Below are positions 24,137 through 33,624 of a stretch of DNA of 64,000 nucleotides, one piece after another. Source of the stretch: Bacillus marinisedimentorum. GTDB taxonomy: Bacteria > Bacillota > Bacilli > Bacillales > Bacillaceae_O. Location of the stretch: positions 1 to 64,000 of the forward strand of contig NZ_LWBL02000013.1 of assembly GCF_001644195.2 (NCBI RefSeq). The letters are read 5' to 3'. Within the stretch, counting starts at the first letter, position 1; the number at the start of each line of letters is the position of its first letter. The notes beneath the pieces are model-generated. The model was not told the origin of the DNA. It searched no databases and was given only the letters and a program-made list of their open reading frames with translations. The translations under genes and the position numbers were made by a program.

Positions 24137-24709
24137 TTACGAGTTTTTAAAACTATCAACGTTTTTAACGAAACGGGACATCAGCAATTCATCGGCATAT
24201 TCGCCATTTTTCAATTTGATTTGGTTTACTTTCCGGCCTTCTTTACGGAAATTCAGTTTCTCATATAACCGGATTGCATATTCGTTTGTCGCAAACACTT
24301 CGAGAGTCACTTTTTCAATAAGCGGGTGGGTGCTGGCCCAGTCAAGCAGGGAAAGAATCATCAGTTTGCCTACCCCTTTGCCGCGCATCTGTTTTTTTAC
24401 GCTGATCCCGAATGTTCCGGTATGGGCTGTTCGTTTGCGGCGGCCGTTTTTGAAGCTCAGCACGCCGATGATACGGCCATATTCTTCAGCAACGAGCAGA
24501 ATGTCGCCGTGATGATCGCTGTGTTCTTTGATCCATTGCTTTTCCTGGGTCTCAGAGATGGTGAATTCTTCAGGAGAGGTCAGCATATACTCACTGTCAC
24601 GGATTACTTTCCATGTATGTTCCATTACAGCGGCTGCATCTCTCACTTCTGCTTCCCGGAGTGTGATGATTTCACCGCTTGCCAGTTTGTATGTCTGTGG
24701 AAATGCCAT
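24137..24709 (-). CDS. GNAT-family N-acetyltransferase
   Basis: A 190-aa GNAT protein with the acetyl-CoA pyrophosphate loop VKKQMRGKGVGKLMI near 105-119 and C-terminal NEYAIRLYEKLNFRKEGR near 145-162. Related to RimJ/RimL-like enzymes acting on small molecules or protein N-termini; substrate unknown. GGGGG Shine-Dalgarno. Its start lies close to the end of the kinase gene on the same strand. Confidence 0.9.
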   Translation of the reverse strand: MAFPQTYKLASGEIITLREAEVRDAAAVMEHTWKVIRDSEYMLTSPEEFTISETQEKQWIKEHSDHHGDILLVAEEYGRIIGVLSFKNGRRKRTAHTGTFGISVKKQMRGKGVGKLMILSLLDWASTHPLIEKVTLEVFATNEYAIRLYEKLNFRKEGRKVNQIKLKNGEYADELLMSRFVKNVDSFKNS

Positions 24710-24748
24710 GATTCCCCCGCCTTCCTGTCCCGAATTTTTGTTTTCTGA

Positions 24749-25885
24749 CTAATCTGCCTGTGGAAGAGTGATCATGAAGGTTGTGACACCCTGGCATGAT
24801 GTGACTTTCACTAAGCCATTATGTTTCTCGACAACTTGTTTGCTTACGGACAGACCCAATCCTGCCTTTAATTCCTTCGTTGTTATAAACGGTTCGAAAA
24901 TACTGTCCAGAAGATGACCAGGTATCGGCATGCCGTTATTGGACAGGCTCAAGACTATGCTGCCGTCTGTGGAAGGGTGAAGTTTCACCGTAATGCAGCG
25001 TTCATTTTCTTTTTTCGTCAGCGCTTCCACTGCATTGTTTAAAATGTTCAGTACAACCTGCTCCAGCTGGTCTTTTGCGCCACATACGATGCAATTGTCT
25101 TCAATGTCAGTTGTGACTGAAATATTTTCATCTGCAAAAAGAGGATACATAAATGAAGCCATTTCTGTAACTAAAATGGAAAAATCAATTTTTTCCATGA
25201 CATCATCAAGTCCTTTTTGCCTGGACAGGAGCAAAAACCGCGATACATTTTCTTCGAGCACCTTCATCTCCTGATCAATCACATCGAAGTAAAGGCCTGT
25301 TTGTCCTGTTTCCGATCCGGTTTCTTTCAGCATGCCGATAAAGCCTTTGATACTTGTAAGGGGATTGCGGATTTCATGGGCAAAGCTTGCAGCAAGCTGT
25401 CCGAGCAGCGTCAGACGGTCATGGTGCATTTCCTGGATAAACCGGTTTTTGTTCTGGATGACGTAATCTTTCTGACGGGAATATTCTTTTACCGCGTGAT
25501 ACGTGTAAAGATCGAAGACTTCTGCTACAATCCTCATTCCCTTCAGCTTTAAAGTCTCCGTCAAATCCGATTCATAAATGGTTTCATCAATCGCTTTCCG
25601 CCCTGCCTGGATGTTGGAAACAAATACACTGATATCCACATCTGCAGCCGTCCGTTCTTTTGCTATTTTATGTGTCAGCTCGACAATTTTGGCTTCATTC
25701 GACTTATCCATGAAAGATATAACAAGTTCAATCGTCTGCCAGGCATTCGAAAGGATTTCCCCATAAAATGGATCCTGCTCCGATAAATTCGCTGTTGTTA
25801 GCCAGTTATCGATAATGACAGGTCTGTTATCATGCAAGAAATCCTTGAACAGCTTTTGAAAATCATCAGTCACCTGCTCAGCCAT
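24749..25885 (-). CDS. Sensor histidine kinase with RsbRD-type N-terminal domain
   Basis: A 378-aa soluble kinase: N-terminal helical RsbRD_N-like sensor (about 1-150; QLFKDFLHDNRPVIIDNW), HisKA with H near 171 in SFAHEIRNPLTSIKGF, and HATPase with NILNNAVEAL (N box) and AGLGLSVSKQVVEKHNG (G2 box). No membrane helix and no cognate response regulator adjacent; it resembles orphan sporulation-type kinases feeding Spo0F. The start at 25885 follows GGGAGG by 9 nt, and TATAAT-like boxes lie in 25915-25935; the longer ORF to 25987 runs through the promoter. Confidence 0.88.
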   Translation of the reverse strand: MAEQVTDDFQKLFKDFLHDNRPVIIDNWLTTANLSEQDPFYGEILSNAWQTIELVISFMDKSNEAKIVELTHKIAKERTAADVDISVFVSNIQAGRKAIDETIYESDLTETLKLKGMRIVAEVFDLYTYHAVKEYSRQKDYVIQNKNRFIQEMHHDRLTLLGQLAASFAHEIRNPLTSIKGFIGMLKETGSETGQTGLYFDVIDQEMKVLEENVSRFLLLSRQKGLDDVMEKIDFSILVTEMASFMYPLFADENISVTTDIEDNCIVCGAKDQLEQVVLNILNNAVEALTKKENERCITVKLHPSTDGSIVLSLSNNGMPIPGHLLDSIFEPFITTKELKAGLGLSVSKQVVEKHNGLVKVTSCQGVTTFMITLPQAD

Positions 25886-26006
25886 CGACAGAATCCTCCC
25901 TTCAAAAAACCTGTATAATAGTAGAATTATAACAAATATCCCGACGGGTCTGCCGTTGTTTTTTGTCGATTCCATCTTTTTCCTCACCTTGTTTTTCCAT
26001 TCTTCA

Positions 26007-26031
26007 GTTTTAATATCTCTTTGAGGGGATA
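26007..26031 (+). promoter_or_regulatory. Sigma-B-type promoter of the stress pair
   Basis: GTTTTA (26007-26012), 13-bp spacer, GGGATA (26026-26031) resembles GTTTAA-N12-15-GGGWAW. The genes behind it (a Gsp39-like SDR and CsbD) are classic sigma-B targets in Bacillus. Confidence 0.7.
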
Positions 26032-26077
26032 AAGTATAGTGTTGAAACGATTTTTTTCAACCGAAGGAGGAGCAAGG

Positions 26078-26944
26078 ATGTCAGAAAAGCAAAACAAAAA
26101 AACGATGCCTCCGCAGCATCAGAACCATCAGCCTGGTATCGAAGCAGAAATGAATCCTTTGCCTGAGTACGAAGACAAAAATTACACACCAAGCGGAAAA
26201 CTGAAAGGGAAGACTGCAATCGTTTCAGGCGGAGACAGCGGCATTGGACGCGCAGTATCATTGTTGTTCGCAAAAGAAGGAGCCAACGTCGCCATTTCCT
26301 ATCTGGAAGAAGACAGTGACGCGGAAAAAACGCGGTCTCTTATCGAAGAGGCAGGCGGCAAGTGTTTGTTGATTCCAGGGGACATCGGTGAAGAGTCTAT
26401 CGCCCGCGATGTCGTGCAAAAAACAGTCGATGAATTCGGCGGACTTGATATTCTAGTCAATAATGCGGCAGAGCAGCACCCTCAGGAAAAGCTTGAAGAT
26501 ATTTCCGCCGAACAATTGGAGCGCACGTTTAAGACAAATGTATTCGCTTTTTTCCATATGACGAAAGCGGCACTCGCTCATTTGAAAGAAGGAAGTTCAA
26601 TTATCAATACAACATCAATCACAGCTTACGAAGGGAACCCGCAACTCCTTGACTACTCATCTACAAAAGGGGCAATTGCCGCCTTTACTTACTCGCTTTC
26701 CCAGAGTCTTGTCAAAAAAGGCATCCGGGTCAACGGTGTCGCACCAGGACCAATCTGGACACCGCTCATTCCGTCCACGTTCTCTGCTGAAAAAGTCGGG
26801 AAATTCGGCGGTAACACTCCGATGAAGCGCCCGGGACAGCCGCGCGAGCTGGCACCGGCCTATTTGTACCTTGCATCTGATGACTCTTCATACGTGTCAG
26901 GCCAGGTAATCCACGTCAACGGAGGTACGATTGTAAACAGTTAA
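26078..26944 (+). CDS. SDR-family oxidoreductase, general stress protein 39-like
   Basis: A 288-aa short-chain dehydrogenase with the long N-terminal extension of the Gsp39/YhdF/YhxC group. NAD(P) site VSGGDSGIGRAVS near 51-63, NNAAEQ near 127, catalytic Ser-Tyr-Lys in TSITAYEGN ... YSSTKGA near 179-201. Substrate unknown; probably an NADP-dependent alcohol/aldehyde dehydrogenase used under stress. The start at 26078 follows AAGGAGG. Confidence 0.9.
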   Translation: MSEKQNKKTMPPQHQNHQPGIEAEMNPLPEYEDKNYTPSGKLKGKTAIVSGGDSGIGRAVSLLFAKEGANVAISYLEEDSDAEKTRSLIEEAGGKCLLIPGDIGEESIARDVVQKTVDEFGGLDILVNNAAEQHPQEKLEDISAEQLERTFKTNVFAFFHMTKAALAHLKEGSSIINTTSITAYEGNPQLLDYSSTKGAIAAFTYSLSQSLVKKGIRVNGVAPGPIWTPLIPSTFSAEKVGKFGGNTPMKRPGQPRELAPAYLYLASDDSSYVSGQVIHVNGGTIVNS

Positions 26945-26980
26945 CACATGAAGACAAACATATTAAAGGAGAGATGAAAT

Positions 26981-27199
26981 ATGGCAAACGAAGATCGAAT
27001 GAAAGGTCAATGGAATCAGTTGAAAGGTGAAGCTAAAAAACAGTGGGGGAAACTAACTGACGATGAGCTCGATATGGTCGATGGCCAACGCGATAAATTA
27101 TCGGGTAAAATCCAGGAACGATATGGAAAGGCAAAAGAAGATGCCGATCGGGAAGTTGATGACTTTATCGATAACCGTGTCAATACGGACAATCTTTAA
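26981..27199 (+). CDS. csbD: CsbD-family stress protein
   Basis: A 72-aa hydrophilic helical protein with the CsbD signature MKGQWNQLKGEAKKQWGKLTDDEL and the repeated DxxxGKIQERYGKAKEDADREVDDF half. General-stress protein of unknown biochemical role. AAAGGAG Shine-Dalgarno, 36 bp after the SDR gene and probably co-transcribed from the sigma-B promoter. Confidence 0.93.
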   Translation: MANEDRMKGQWNQLKGEAKKQWGKLTDDELDMVDGQRDKLSGKIQERYGKAKEDADREVDDFIDNRVNTDNL

Positions 27200-27214
27200 T
27201 ATCAAAGAATGAAA

Positions 27215-27246
27215 AAGAGAAGCGCCCGTGCGCTTCTCTTTTTTTG
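27215..27246 (+). terminator. Terminator of the stress operon
   Basis: AGAGAAGCGC/GCGCTTCTCT stem followed by T7. Confidence 0.9.
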
Positions 27247-27469
27247 CTGCCTGGATGGGATGTGGGAATGGGAGCGTGTCTTCCTCTTCTATTGGGTGCA
27301 GACTTAACTTCCATATGTCTCGTGACCCAAAGTCTATCTTTATTCGGGTTACGGGCACTGGAAATTGGTTTAAGTGATTAAACCCACTTCATTCCCCATT
27401 TCGGGACGCGGCCTCCGTACATTTCGGGCTGCGGCACCGCACCGCCATGCAAATGAATGGCCTCCCTTT

Positions 27470-29773
27470 TTACAAAGAAACGTTTAAATTTCTATCTTGC
27501 GTAAGCGTGTACACCTTTTCAAACACCTGCAGCTCGGCTTTGTCTCCTTTTTCTAGAGTGAACGTCACTTGCTCCTTCATAACACTGATCAGGAAGCGGC
27601 GGCCGCGATGGTTGATTTTGAAGGTATATTCATCCCATGCTTTCGGAATGAACGGCTTGAATGAAAGCTTGCCGCCTTCAACCCGCACCCCCGCGAATCC
27701 ATGCACGATGGACAGCCAGGAGCCGGCCATGCTTGTGATATGCAGTCCGTCTTCGGTATCGTTGTTGTAGTTGTCCAAATCAAGGCGGGCTGTTCGCAAG
27801 TAAAGATCATATGCTTTTTGTTCATAGCCGATTTCCGCGCCAATAATGGAATACACACATGGTGACAGCGAAGATTCATGGACGGTGCGGGGCTCGTAAA
27901 AATCAAAGTTGCGCTTCTTCTCATCCATGGAATAGCGGTCATTCAAGAAATACAGTCCCTGTAAGACGTCGGCCTGTTTAATGAAACAGGAACGGAGGAT
28001 TTTATCCCATGACCAGTTTTGGTTCAGCGGCAGATTTCCTTCCGGAAGTTCGCTTACAAGGATTTGTTCTTTATCCATATAACCATCCTGCTGAAGGAAA
28101 ATACCCTGTTCATCATCAACAGGATAGTACATCTTCTCAATAATCTCCTGCCATCTGGAAGCCTCTTCGCTGCTCAGGGCGAGTTTTTCAACTAGTTCTT
28201 CATAGCGGCCGGTATATTTCTCTTTTAAAAGTTCAAAGACTTCGAGCGTATATTCAAGCGTCCATGCCGCAATCCGGTTTGTGTACCAGTTGTTATTGAC
28301 ATTGTTCTCATATTCGTTCGGCCCGGTAACGCCAAGCATCATATATACGTCTTTACGAGCCTGGTAATTGACACGGGATGCCCAGAATCGGCTAATTTCC
28401 GCCAACACTTCGAACCCGTATTCAGGCAGGTATCCTTCATCGCCTGTGTAACTTACATAGTTATAGATCGCATGTGCAATTGCACCGTTTCGATGAATCT
28501 CTTCGAAGGTGATTTCCCACTCGTTATGGGATTCTTCCCCGTTCATTGTCACCATGGGGTACAGGGCTCCTTTCAAGCCCAGTTTCGCGGCGTTTTCTTT
28601 CGCTTTCTCAAGATGTTTGTAACGGTAGATTAATAGATTCCGGGCAATATGCTGATCCGCTGTGCCTAGATAGAAAGGCAGACAGTAAGCTTCAGTATCC
28701 CAGTATGTGCTGCCGCCGTATTTCTCGCCGGTGAAGCCTTTCGGGCCGATATTGAGAGTCGGATCCTCGCCGGTGTAGGTATTGTACAGGTGGAAAATAT
28801 TGAAACGTATCCCCTGCTGTGCTTCCGCATCTCCGAGAATCCGGACATCGGCTCCTTTCCACCGTTCTTCCCATGCGTTTTTTTGTTCATCGAATAGCTG
28901 ACCGAATCCTTTATTAAATGCTGTTTGCGCCAGTTCACGCGCCCTGTCAGCAAGTACTGTTTTCTCAATGTCCCTGCTTGTTGCGACTGCGGCTACTTTG
29001 ACGAGTTCAACCGTTTCACCAGCATTCGAACTTACTGCAATCGTGTTTGCGATATATTCTGCTTCATTCACCACTTCTATTACTTCAGCATTCCGTCCGC
29101 CGTTAACGCCTGCCTTCATAGCTGATGACACATCGTATTCCGTTTTGCGGGTTCTCATTGTGAGCAAGCCTTCATACTCTACTGCACTGTGTTCCACAGG
29201 CATCCAGAAGTCTTCATCATAGTTGGCGTCCTCGTTGCGGACATCTCCATCCAAATACGGAGTAAAGGTAATACGGGCATCATGGTTGAGCGGTGTCACT
29301 TTATAGGATACGGCGGCAATCTCCTTTTCGGCGATACTGAAAAAGCGGGTCACTTCCACTTTTGTTCTCCGCCCTTTATCATCAGTCACTGTAAATGTGC
29401 GGAAAAGATAGCCGTGCTTCATGTTCAGCTCGCGGTAAAAGTCATTAAACTCAACTTTCGCAAGATCGATCTCGGTATCGTTGATGCTGACATTTATACC
29501 TGTTATATTTGTGGCATTCAGCACTTTGGCGAAGTATTCAGGATAGCCGTTTTTCCACCAGCCGACCCTGGTCTTATCAGGATAATAGACTCCGCCGATA
29601 TATGTCCCCTGGTGTGTATCGCCGGAATACGTTTCTTCGAAGTTCCCCCGCATCCCCATGTAGCCGTTTCCAAGACTCATCATGCTTTCAGCCAGGCGGT
29701 TATCTTCTGTATGCAGTTTATCTTCGACGATTTTCCATTCATCCACTTTAAACAGTCTTTTCATCGGTTTCAC
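27470..29773 (-). CDS. mapA: Maltose phosphorylase-type glycoside hydrolase family 65 enzyme
   Basis: A 767-aa cytosolic GH65 enzyme that phosphorolyses maltose to glucose and beta-glucose-1-phosphate. Family landmarks: GNGYMGMRGNFEETY near 33-47, YWDTEAYCLPFYL near 355, VTGPNEYENNVNNNWYTN near 480-497 with the general-acid Glu, and LHITSMAGSW near 680. The NNVNNNWYTN context favours maltose phosphorylase over trehalose or kojibiose phosphorylase. Lies at the 3' end of the maltose cluster, with its own LacI-type operator 22-35 bp upstream. No beta-phosphoglucomutase gene is seen in the window. Confidence 0.9.
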   Translation of the reverse strand: MKPMKRLFKVDEWKIVEDKLHTEDNRLAESMMSLGNGYMGMRGNFEETYSGDTHQGTYIGGVYYPDKTRVGWWKNGYPEYFAKVLNATNITGINVSINDTEIDLAKVEFNDFYRELNMKHGYLFRTFTVTDDKGRRTKVEVTRFFSIAEKEIAAVSYKVTPLNHDARITFTPYLDGDVRNEDANYDEDFWMPVEHSAVEYEGLLTMRTRKTEYDVSSAMKAGVNGGRNAEVIEVVNEAEYIANTIAVSSNAGETVELVKVAAVATSRDIEKTVLADRARELAQTAFNKGFGQLFDEQKNAWEERWKGADVRILGDAEAQQGIRFNIFHLYNTYTGEDPTLNIGPKGFTGEKYGGSTYWDTEAYCLPFYLGTADQHIARNLLIYRYKHLEKAKENAAKLGLKGALYPMVTMNGEESHNEWEITFEEIHRNGAIAHAIYNYVSYTGDEGYLPEYGFEVLAEISRFWASRVNYQARKDVYMMLGVTGPNEYENNVNNNWYTNRIAAWTLEYTLEVFELLKEKYTGRYEELVEKLALSSEEASRWQEIIEKMYYPVDDEQGIFLQQDGYMDKEQILVSELPEGNLPLNQNWSWDKILRSCFIKQADVLQGLYFLNDRYSMDEKKRNFDFYEPRTVHESSLSPCVYSIIGAEIGYEQKAYDLYLRTARLDLDNYNNDTEDGLHITSMAGSWLSIVHGFAGVRVEGGKLSFKPFIPKAWDEYTFKINHRGRRFLISVMKEQVTFTLEKGDKAELQVFEKVYTLTQDRNLNVSL

Positions 29774-29793
29774 CCTCTAATCATGTAATGGTA

Positions 29794-29812
29794 AGCGCAA
29801 CCGCTTGCACTT
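29794..29812 (-). promoter_or_regulatory. LacI/MalR-type operator upstream of mapA
   Basis: Minus strand GCAAGCGGTTGC (within 29795-29808) is a perfect GCAANCGNTTGC dyad, the pattern repeated at 37043, 37093 and 37397. Confidence 0.7.
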
Positions 29813-29836
29813 TTCTGAAAAAAACGGGTCCCGCGG

Positions 29837-30859
29837 TTAGGGACGGCTATTGCAGGACTCGCGTTTTACAATATGATGCGGAACAATCACCCGCTTGGCG
29901 GGGGTGTCCGGCTGATCTATTTTTTCAATCAGGCATTTGCATGCTTCATAGCCAAGTATATGAATCTGAATATCCACTGATGTCAGGGCCGGACTTGATA
30001 ACTCGGCAAGCATCAGGTTGTTGAAGCTGATAACGCATACATCATCAGGCACCTTAAAGCCCATATCATCTAGCCTGCTGAGTACACCAAAAGCCATCAA
30101 ATCATCTGCTACAACGAGTGAGGTCGGCGGCTCTTCAAGGGACATCAATTCCGAAACCGCTTCCCGGCCGCCTTCTCTCAGAAATTCTTCATGAACGATG
30201 TATTCTTCTTTCTGCGGCAGCCCGGCCTTCACCAGAGCGGCCCGGTACCCTTCAACCCGGTCGGTTGTAACAGTAAGATCACTTGAACCGCCGACAAACG
30301 CGATGCGGCTTTGGCCGGCATCAATCAGATATTCTGTCGCTTCATATGCAGCGTTGAAGTTATCGTTATCAACGTGCATGATCTCATCAGCATGGTCGAG
30401 CGGTTTTCCAATAACGGTAAATGGGAAGCCCTGCTCGTATAAATATTCCAGCACGCGATCGTTTTTCCGGGAATATAGAACAATAATGCCATCTACCCTT
30501 CTGCCGTGCACCATCCGCACAACGCCTTCGAATATCTCTTCTTCCGTTTGCCCGGTTGTAATGTACAGCGCATATTCCTTATTGTGGGCCATTGTGCTGA
30601 TCCCGCGGATGACTTCCGGGAAAAAAGGATTTTGCAGTACGTCGTTGGCCGAGCTCGGCATCACGATTCCAAGTGCCTGCGTCGATTTGTTCGCAAGGCT
30701 CCTCGCATTGAAATTCGGATGATAATTCAGTTCTGCCATCGCCTCGCGCACACGCAGTTTTGTCTTTTCACTGATGCGCGGACTATCGGCAATCACCCGG
30801 GAAACCGTGGAGGGCGCCACTTTGGCCAGGTGTGCTACATCTTTTATTGTGACAGTCAT
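29837..30859 (-). CDS. LacI-family maltose regulator (MalR-like)
   Basis: A 340-aa LacI-type repressor: HTH TIKDVAHLAKVAPSTVSRVIADSPRIS near 3-29, hinge RSLANKSTQALGIVMPSS near 55, periplasmic-binding-protein-like sugar domain to the end (VRRVDGIIVLYSR-type GRRVDGIIVLYS near 120, PTSLVVADDLMAFGVLSRL near 260). The start at 30859 follows AGGGAAG and the preceding 43 residues of the long ORF look non-native. It sits inside the maltose cluster and most likely binds the GCAANCGNTTGC sites there, with maltose or a maltodextrin as inducer. Confidence 0.88.
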   Translation of the reverse strand: MTVTIKDVAHLAKVAPSTVSRVIADSPRISEKTKLRVREAMAELNYHPNFNARSLANKSTQALGIVMPSSANDVLQNPFFPEVIRGISTMAHNKEYALYITTGQTEEEIFEGVVRMVHGRRVDGIIVLYSRKNDRVLEYLYEQGFPFTVIGKPLDHADEIMHVDNDNFNAAYEATEYLIDAGQSRIAFVGGSSDLTVTTDRVEGYRAALVKAGLPQKEEYIVHEEFLREGGREAVSELMSLEEPPTSLVVADDLMAFGVLSRLDDMGFKVPDDVCVISFNNLMLAELSSPALTSVDIQIHILGYEACKCLIEKIDQPDTPAKRVIVPHHIVKRESCNSRP

Positions 30860-31226
30860 GCTCAACCACTTCCCTATCTGCTTGCTGGAATTTTTGCATA
30901 TCTTTTTATTTATTTTACACCATTTCCTGTCATGGTAGGACCGGATACTATGAATCCATTCAAAAATCCAGGCTGCTTTCGCAAACATTGCTGCTCTATT
31001 AAAAAGGGGACTGATTTAAGCTGCAGGTTCCCGCTTTTCGCACTTGCACAAGCCGTGCTGCCCTATACATTGCCAGGACGCGGCAGCTTTCACCACTGGA
31101 TCCTTCTTTTTATCGAGCCTCATCATTTCTGTTCCTGCAGGATTAAACATCTTTCGCTACAAACAACCTGTTTTAGAAGCAGAGTATGTTGTCCAATACG
31201 ATGGTAAAAACAACAATCATTCAAAG
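30860..31226. other. Intergenic region between GH31 gene and regulator
   Basis: No supported gene; a 43-codon minus-strand ORF starting near 31145 has no Shine-Dalgarno. No operator of the GCAANCGNTTGC type was found here, so the regulator may not be self-controlled through that site. Confidence 0.4.
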
Positions 31227-33602
31227 TTAAAGTGTTACACGGTAATTGGCAGTACCTGACGTGTCTTTTGCAGAATCCCTGTCCATTTTTTTGCCGTTGA
31301 CCACCAGTTCTTGATTATCGCCTGCACAATGGACTGAAAGCGTCCAGCTTTTCCAGCCGCTGTCAAATCCGGCACCGCTCTTCTCGATTATCACATCGAT
31401 TCCGCCGGGAGTAAAACGGGCTTCAAACCCAAGTTCAATATAATTGCCGTCCATATAGGAAAACGTTTTGCCGTCATCATCATAAAGCGTGAAAGATGCG
31501 GTCCCGTTTTCAGCTGCAAACAGGTGGATGACCGGGTTTTCTTCTTTTGCTTCGGTCGATTGCTTCACTGTTCCGTGGACAAGGAAAGATCCTTTTTTTA
31601 TAAATAACGGCAATGTGTCAAGTTCTGCCCTGTATAAAATGAATTGTCCGCCGTCATAGACGGTTCCATCCCAGTAATCCACCCAGGAACCTTCAGGAAG
31701 ACACACAGCCCTGTGCGTTGTACCAGGTGTCATGATTGGCGCTGCAATGACACTGCTTCCAATCATGAATTGATCGGACATGGTATATGTGTTTGGATCA
31801 TCCGGATACTCCATGAAAAGCGGACGCATGACAGGAAGCCCTTTATCGCTTGCTTCTTTAAAAAGGGAATATAAATGCGGCAGCCACTTGTAGCGGAGTT
31901 CAATATACTTTTTAATGACTGCTTCATATTTTTCACCGAATGACCATGGTTCCTGGCGGACTGTGCCGATTGCGCTGTGATTGCGGAAATACGGCGTGAA
32001 AGCGCCGACTTGAGTCCAGCGGGCAAGGAGCTCCCCATTTGAATCATGGGCGAATCCCCCTACATCAGGCCCGGTGAAGGCTACACCTGAAAGTCCGAGA
32101 TTCATGCACATCGGCAGTGACATTTGCAGGTGCTCCCAGAAACTGCGGTTGTCACCGGTCCATACGGCGGCATAACGCTGCACACCGGAATAACCGGCTC
32201 TCGTCAGCAAAAACGGCCGCTTTCCATCAAGCTGCTGTTTCATCCCTTCATATGTCGCCTTTCCCATCAAGAGCCCGTATATGTTGTGGAGTTCACGATG
32301 GGTGGCCGGCTTGCCGTCATTTTCATGGATGACTTCCGTGTCCATCGTTTTTGTTTCATTAAAGACGGCCGGTTCATTCATATCGTTCCAGATGCCTTCG
32401 ATACCGAGATCCGTGTAGAATGAATGTTTTGACCCCCACCACTTGCGGACATCCTTCTGTGTGAAATCCGGAAATGCGCTTTTTCCCGGCCAGACCTCGC
32501 CGTAGTAAACATCTCCCTCAATATATTTACAGAACCTGTCCCCGCGGATGCCTTCCTGGTAAGCGGAGTATTCCGGATCCTTTTTCACGCCCGGGTCGAC
32601 AATCGGGACGATGCGGATACCGGCTTTTTTCAGGTCATCCACCATTTTATCCGGTGACGGGAACCGGTCGCGGTCGAAAGTGAATACACGATATCCGTCC
32701 ATATAATGGATGTCCAGGTAAATGACATCAAGCGGGATGCCTTTTTCCAGGAACGTGCCGGCAAGCTCACGAACTTCCTGCTCCGTTTCATAACTGTAGC
32801 GGGATTGATGATAGCCGAGCGCCCACTTTGGCGGCAGCGGCATCGTGCCGGTCAGTCTCGTATATTGCGATACGACCTCCTTTGGTGACGGGCCTGCAAG
32901 AAAGTAGTAATCAAGCTGCCCGCCTTCTGCAAAAAAGGAATATTCTTCTTCGGAAGTTTTCATGTCAAAAACCGTTTTGAATGTGTTGTCGAAGAAAATG
33001 CCGTATGCTTTGCCTTTTCCCAATCCCATGAAGTAAGGAATGGATTCATAAAGGGGGTCAGTCTCCGGATTATGCGGTGCATAAACATCCGTGTTCCACA
33101 TCTCAAATTTTTCTCCCCGTTTATCCAAAAACCCTGACTTTTCTCCGAACCCATAAAAATGGTCCTCAGCAGCCATTTCCTTAAAACAGATCACCTCATT
33201 CGATTCTTTGAAGCCCATCCCTTTTTTGCCTTCACTTAAAATTGGCGTGCCGTCCGGGGCGAAAAAAGAAAGCCGGAATGGTTTCTTGCTGATAGAAGCA
33301 TGTACATTGTCCGTTTGAATGGTGATTATATCTTCCGCTTCCTTAACAGGCACTTCCGCGTTTTCAAATTTGCCGGCAAGTGCTGCACTTGATAAATGCT
33401 TCGGCTCAGAAAACGGGTTCATCACAATCCGGATGATATCGGCACTGTATACAATCAAATCAACATTTCCATGTTCACATTGAAAGGAATGGACACCGTT
33501 TTTTTCTTCATAATTCACCAGACTGCCAATGTCATGATAAGGTGTGTTATCAAGACTCTTCTTCTTGCCGGGATGAATCGCAAAACTCGTATCGTCTAAC
33601 AT
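31227..33602 (-). CDS. Alpha-glucosidase, glycoside hydrolase family 31
   Basis: A 791-aa cytosolic GH31 enzyme releasing glucose from maltodextrin ends. Nucleophile Asp near 405 in IEGIWNDMNEPAVF, acid/base Asp near 484 in WTGDNRSFWEHL, plus HQSRYSYETEQEV near 268 and MRPLFMEYPDDPNTY near 600. The ATG at 33602 is chosen because GGAGGAGG lies just before it; the ORF's first five codons are that Shine-Dalgarno. It is the gene after the GH13 amylase and in the same operon. Confidence 0.93.
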   Translation of the reverse strand: MLDDTSFAIHPGKKKSLDNTPYHDIGSLVNYEEKNGVHSFQCEHGNVDLIVYSADIIRIVMNPFSEPKHLSSAALAGKFENAEVPVKEAEDIITIQTDNVHASISKKPFRLSFFAPDGTPILSEGKKGMGFKESNEVICFKEMAAEDHFYGFGEKSGFLDKRGEKFEMWNTDVYAPHNPETDPLYESIPYFMGLGKGKAYGIFFDNTFKTVFDMKTSEEEYSFFAEGGQLDYYFLAGPSPKEVVSQYTRLTGTMPLPPKWALGYHQSRYSYETEQEVRELAGTFLEKGIPLDVIYLDIHYMDGYRVFTFDRDRFPSPDKMVDDLKKAGIRIVPIVDPGVKKDPEYSAYQEGIRGDRFCKYIEGDVYYGEVWPGKSAFPDFTQKDVRKWWGSKHSFYTDLGIEGIWNDMNEPAVFNETKTMDTEVIHENDGKPATHRELHNIYGLLMGKATYEGMKQQLDGKRPFLLTRAGYSGVQRYAAVWTGDNRSFWEHLQMSLPMCMNLGLSGVAFTGPDVGGFAHDSNGELLARWTQVGAFTPYFRNHSAIGTVRQEPWSFGEKYEAVIKKYIELRYKWLPHLYSLFKEASDKGLPVMRPLFMEYPDDPNTYTMSDQFMIGSSVIAAPIMTPGTTHRAVCLPEGSWVDYWDGTVYDGGQFILYRAELDTLPLFIKKGSFLVHGTVKQSTEAKEENPVIHLFAAENGTASFTLYDDDGKTFSYMDGNYIELGFEARFTPGGIDVIIEKSGAGFDSGWKSWTLSVHCAGDNQELVVNGKKMDRDSAKDTSGTANYRVTL

Positions 33603-33624
33603 GATGTCCTCCTCCATTGCATTT

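Noticed and set aside
31020-31150. A 43-codon minus-strand ORF between the GH31 gene and the LacI gene
   Set aside because: No Shine-Dalgarno, a stop just upstream, and no recognisable sequence.
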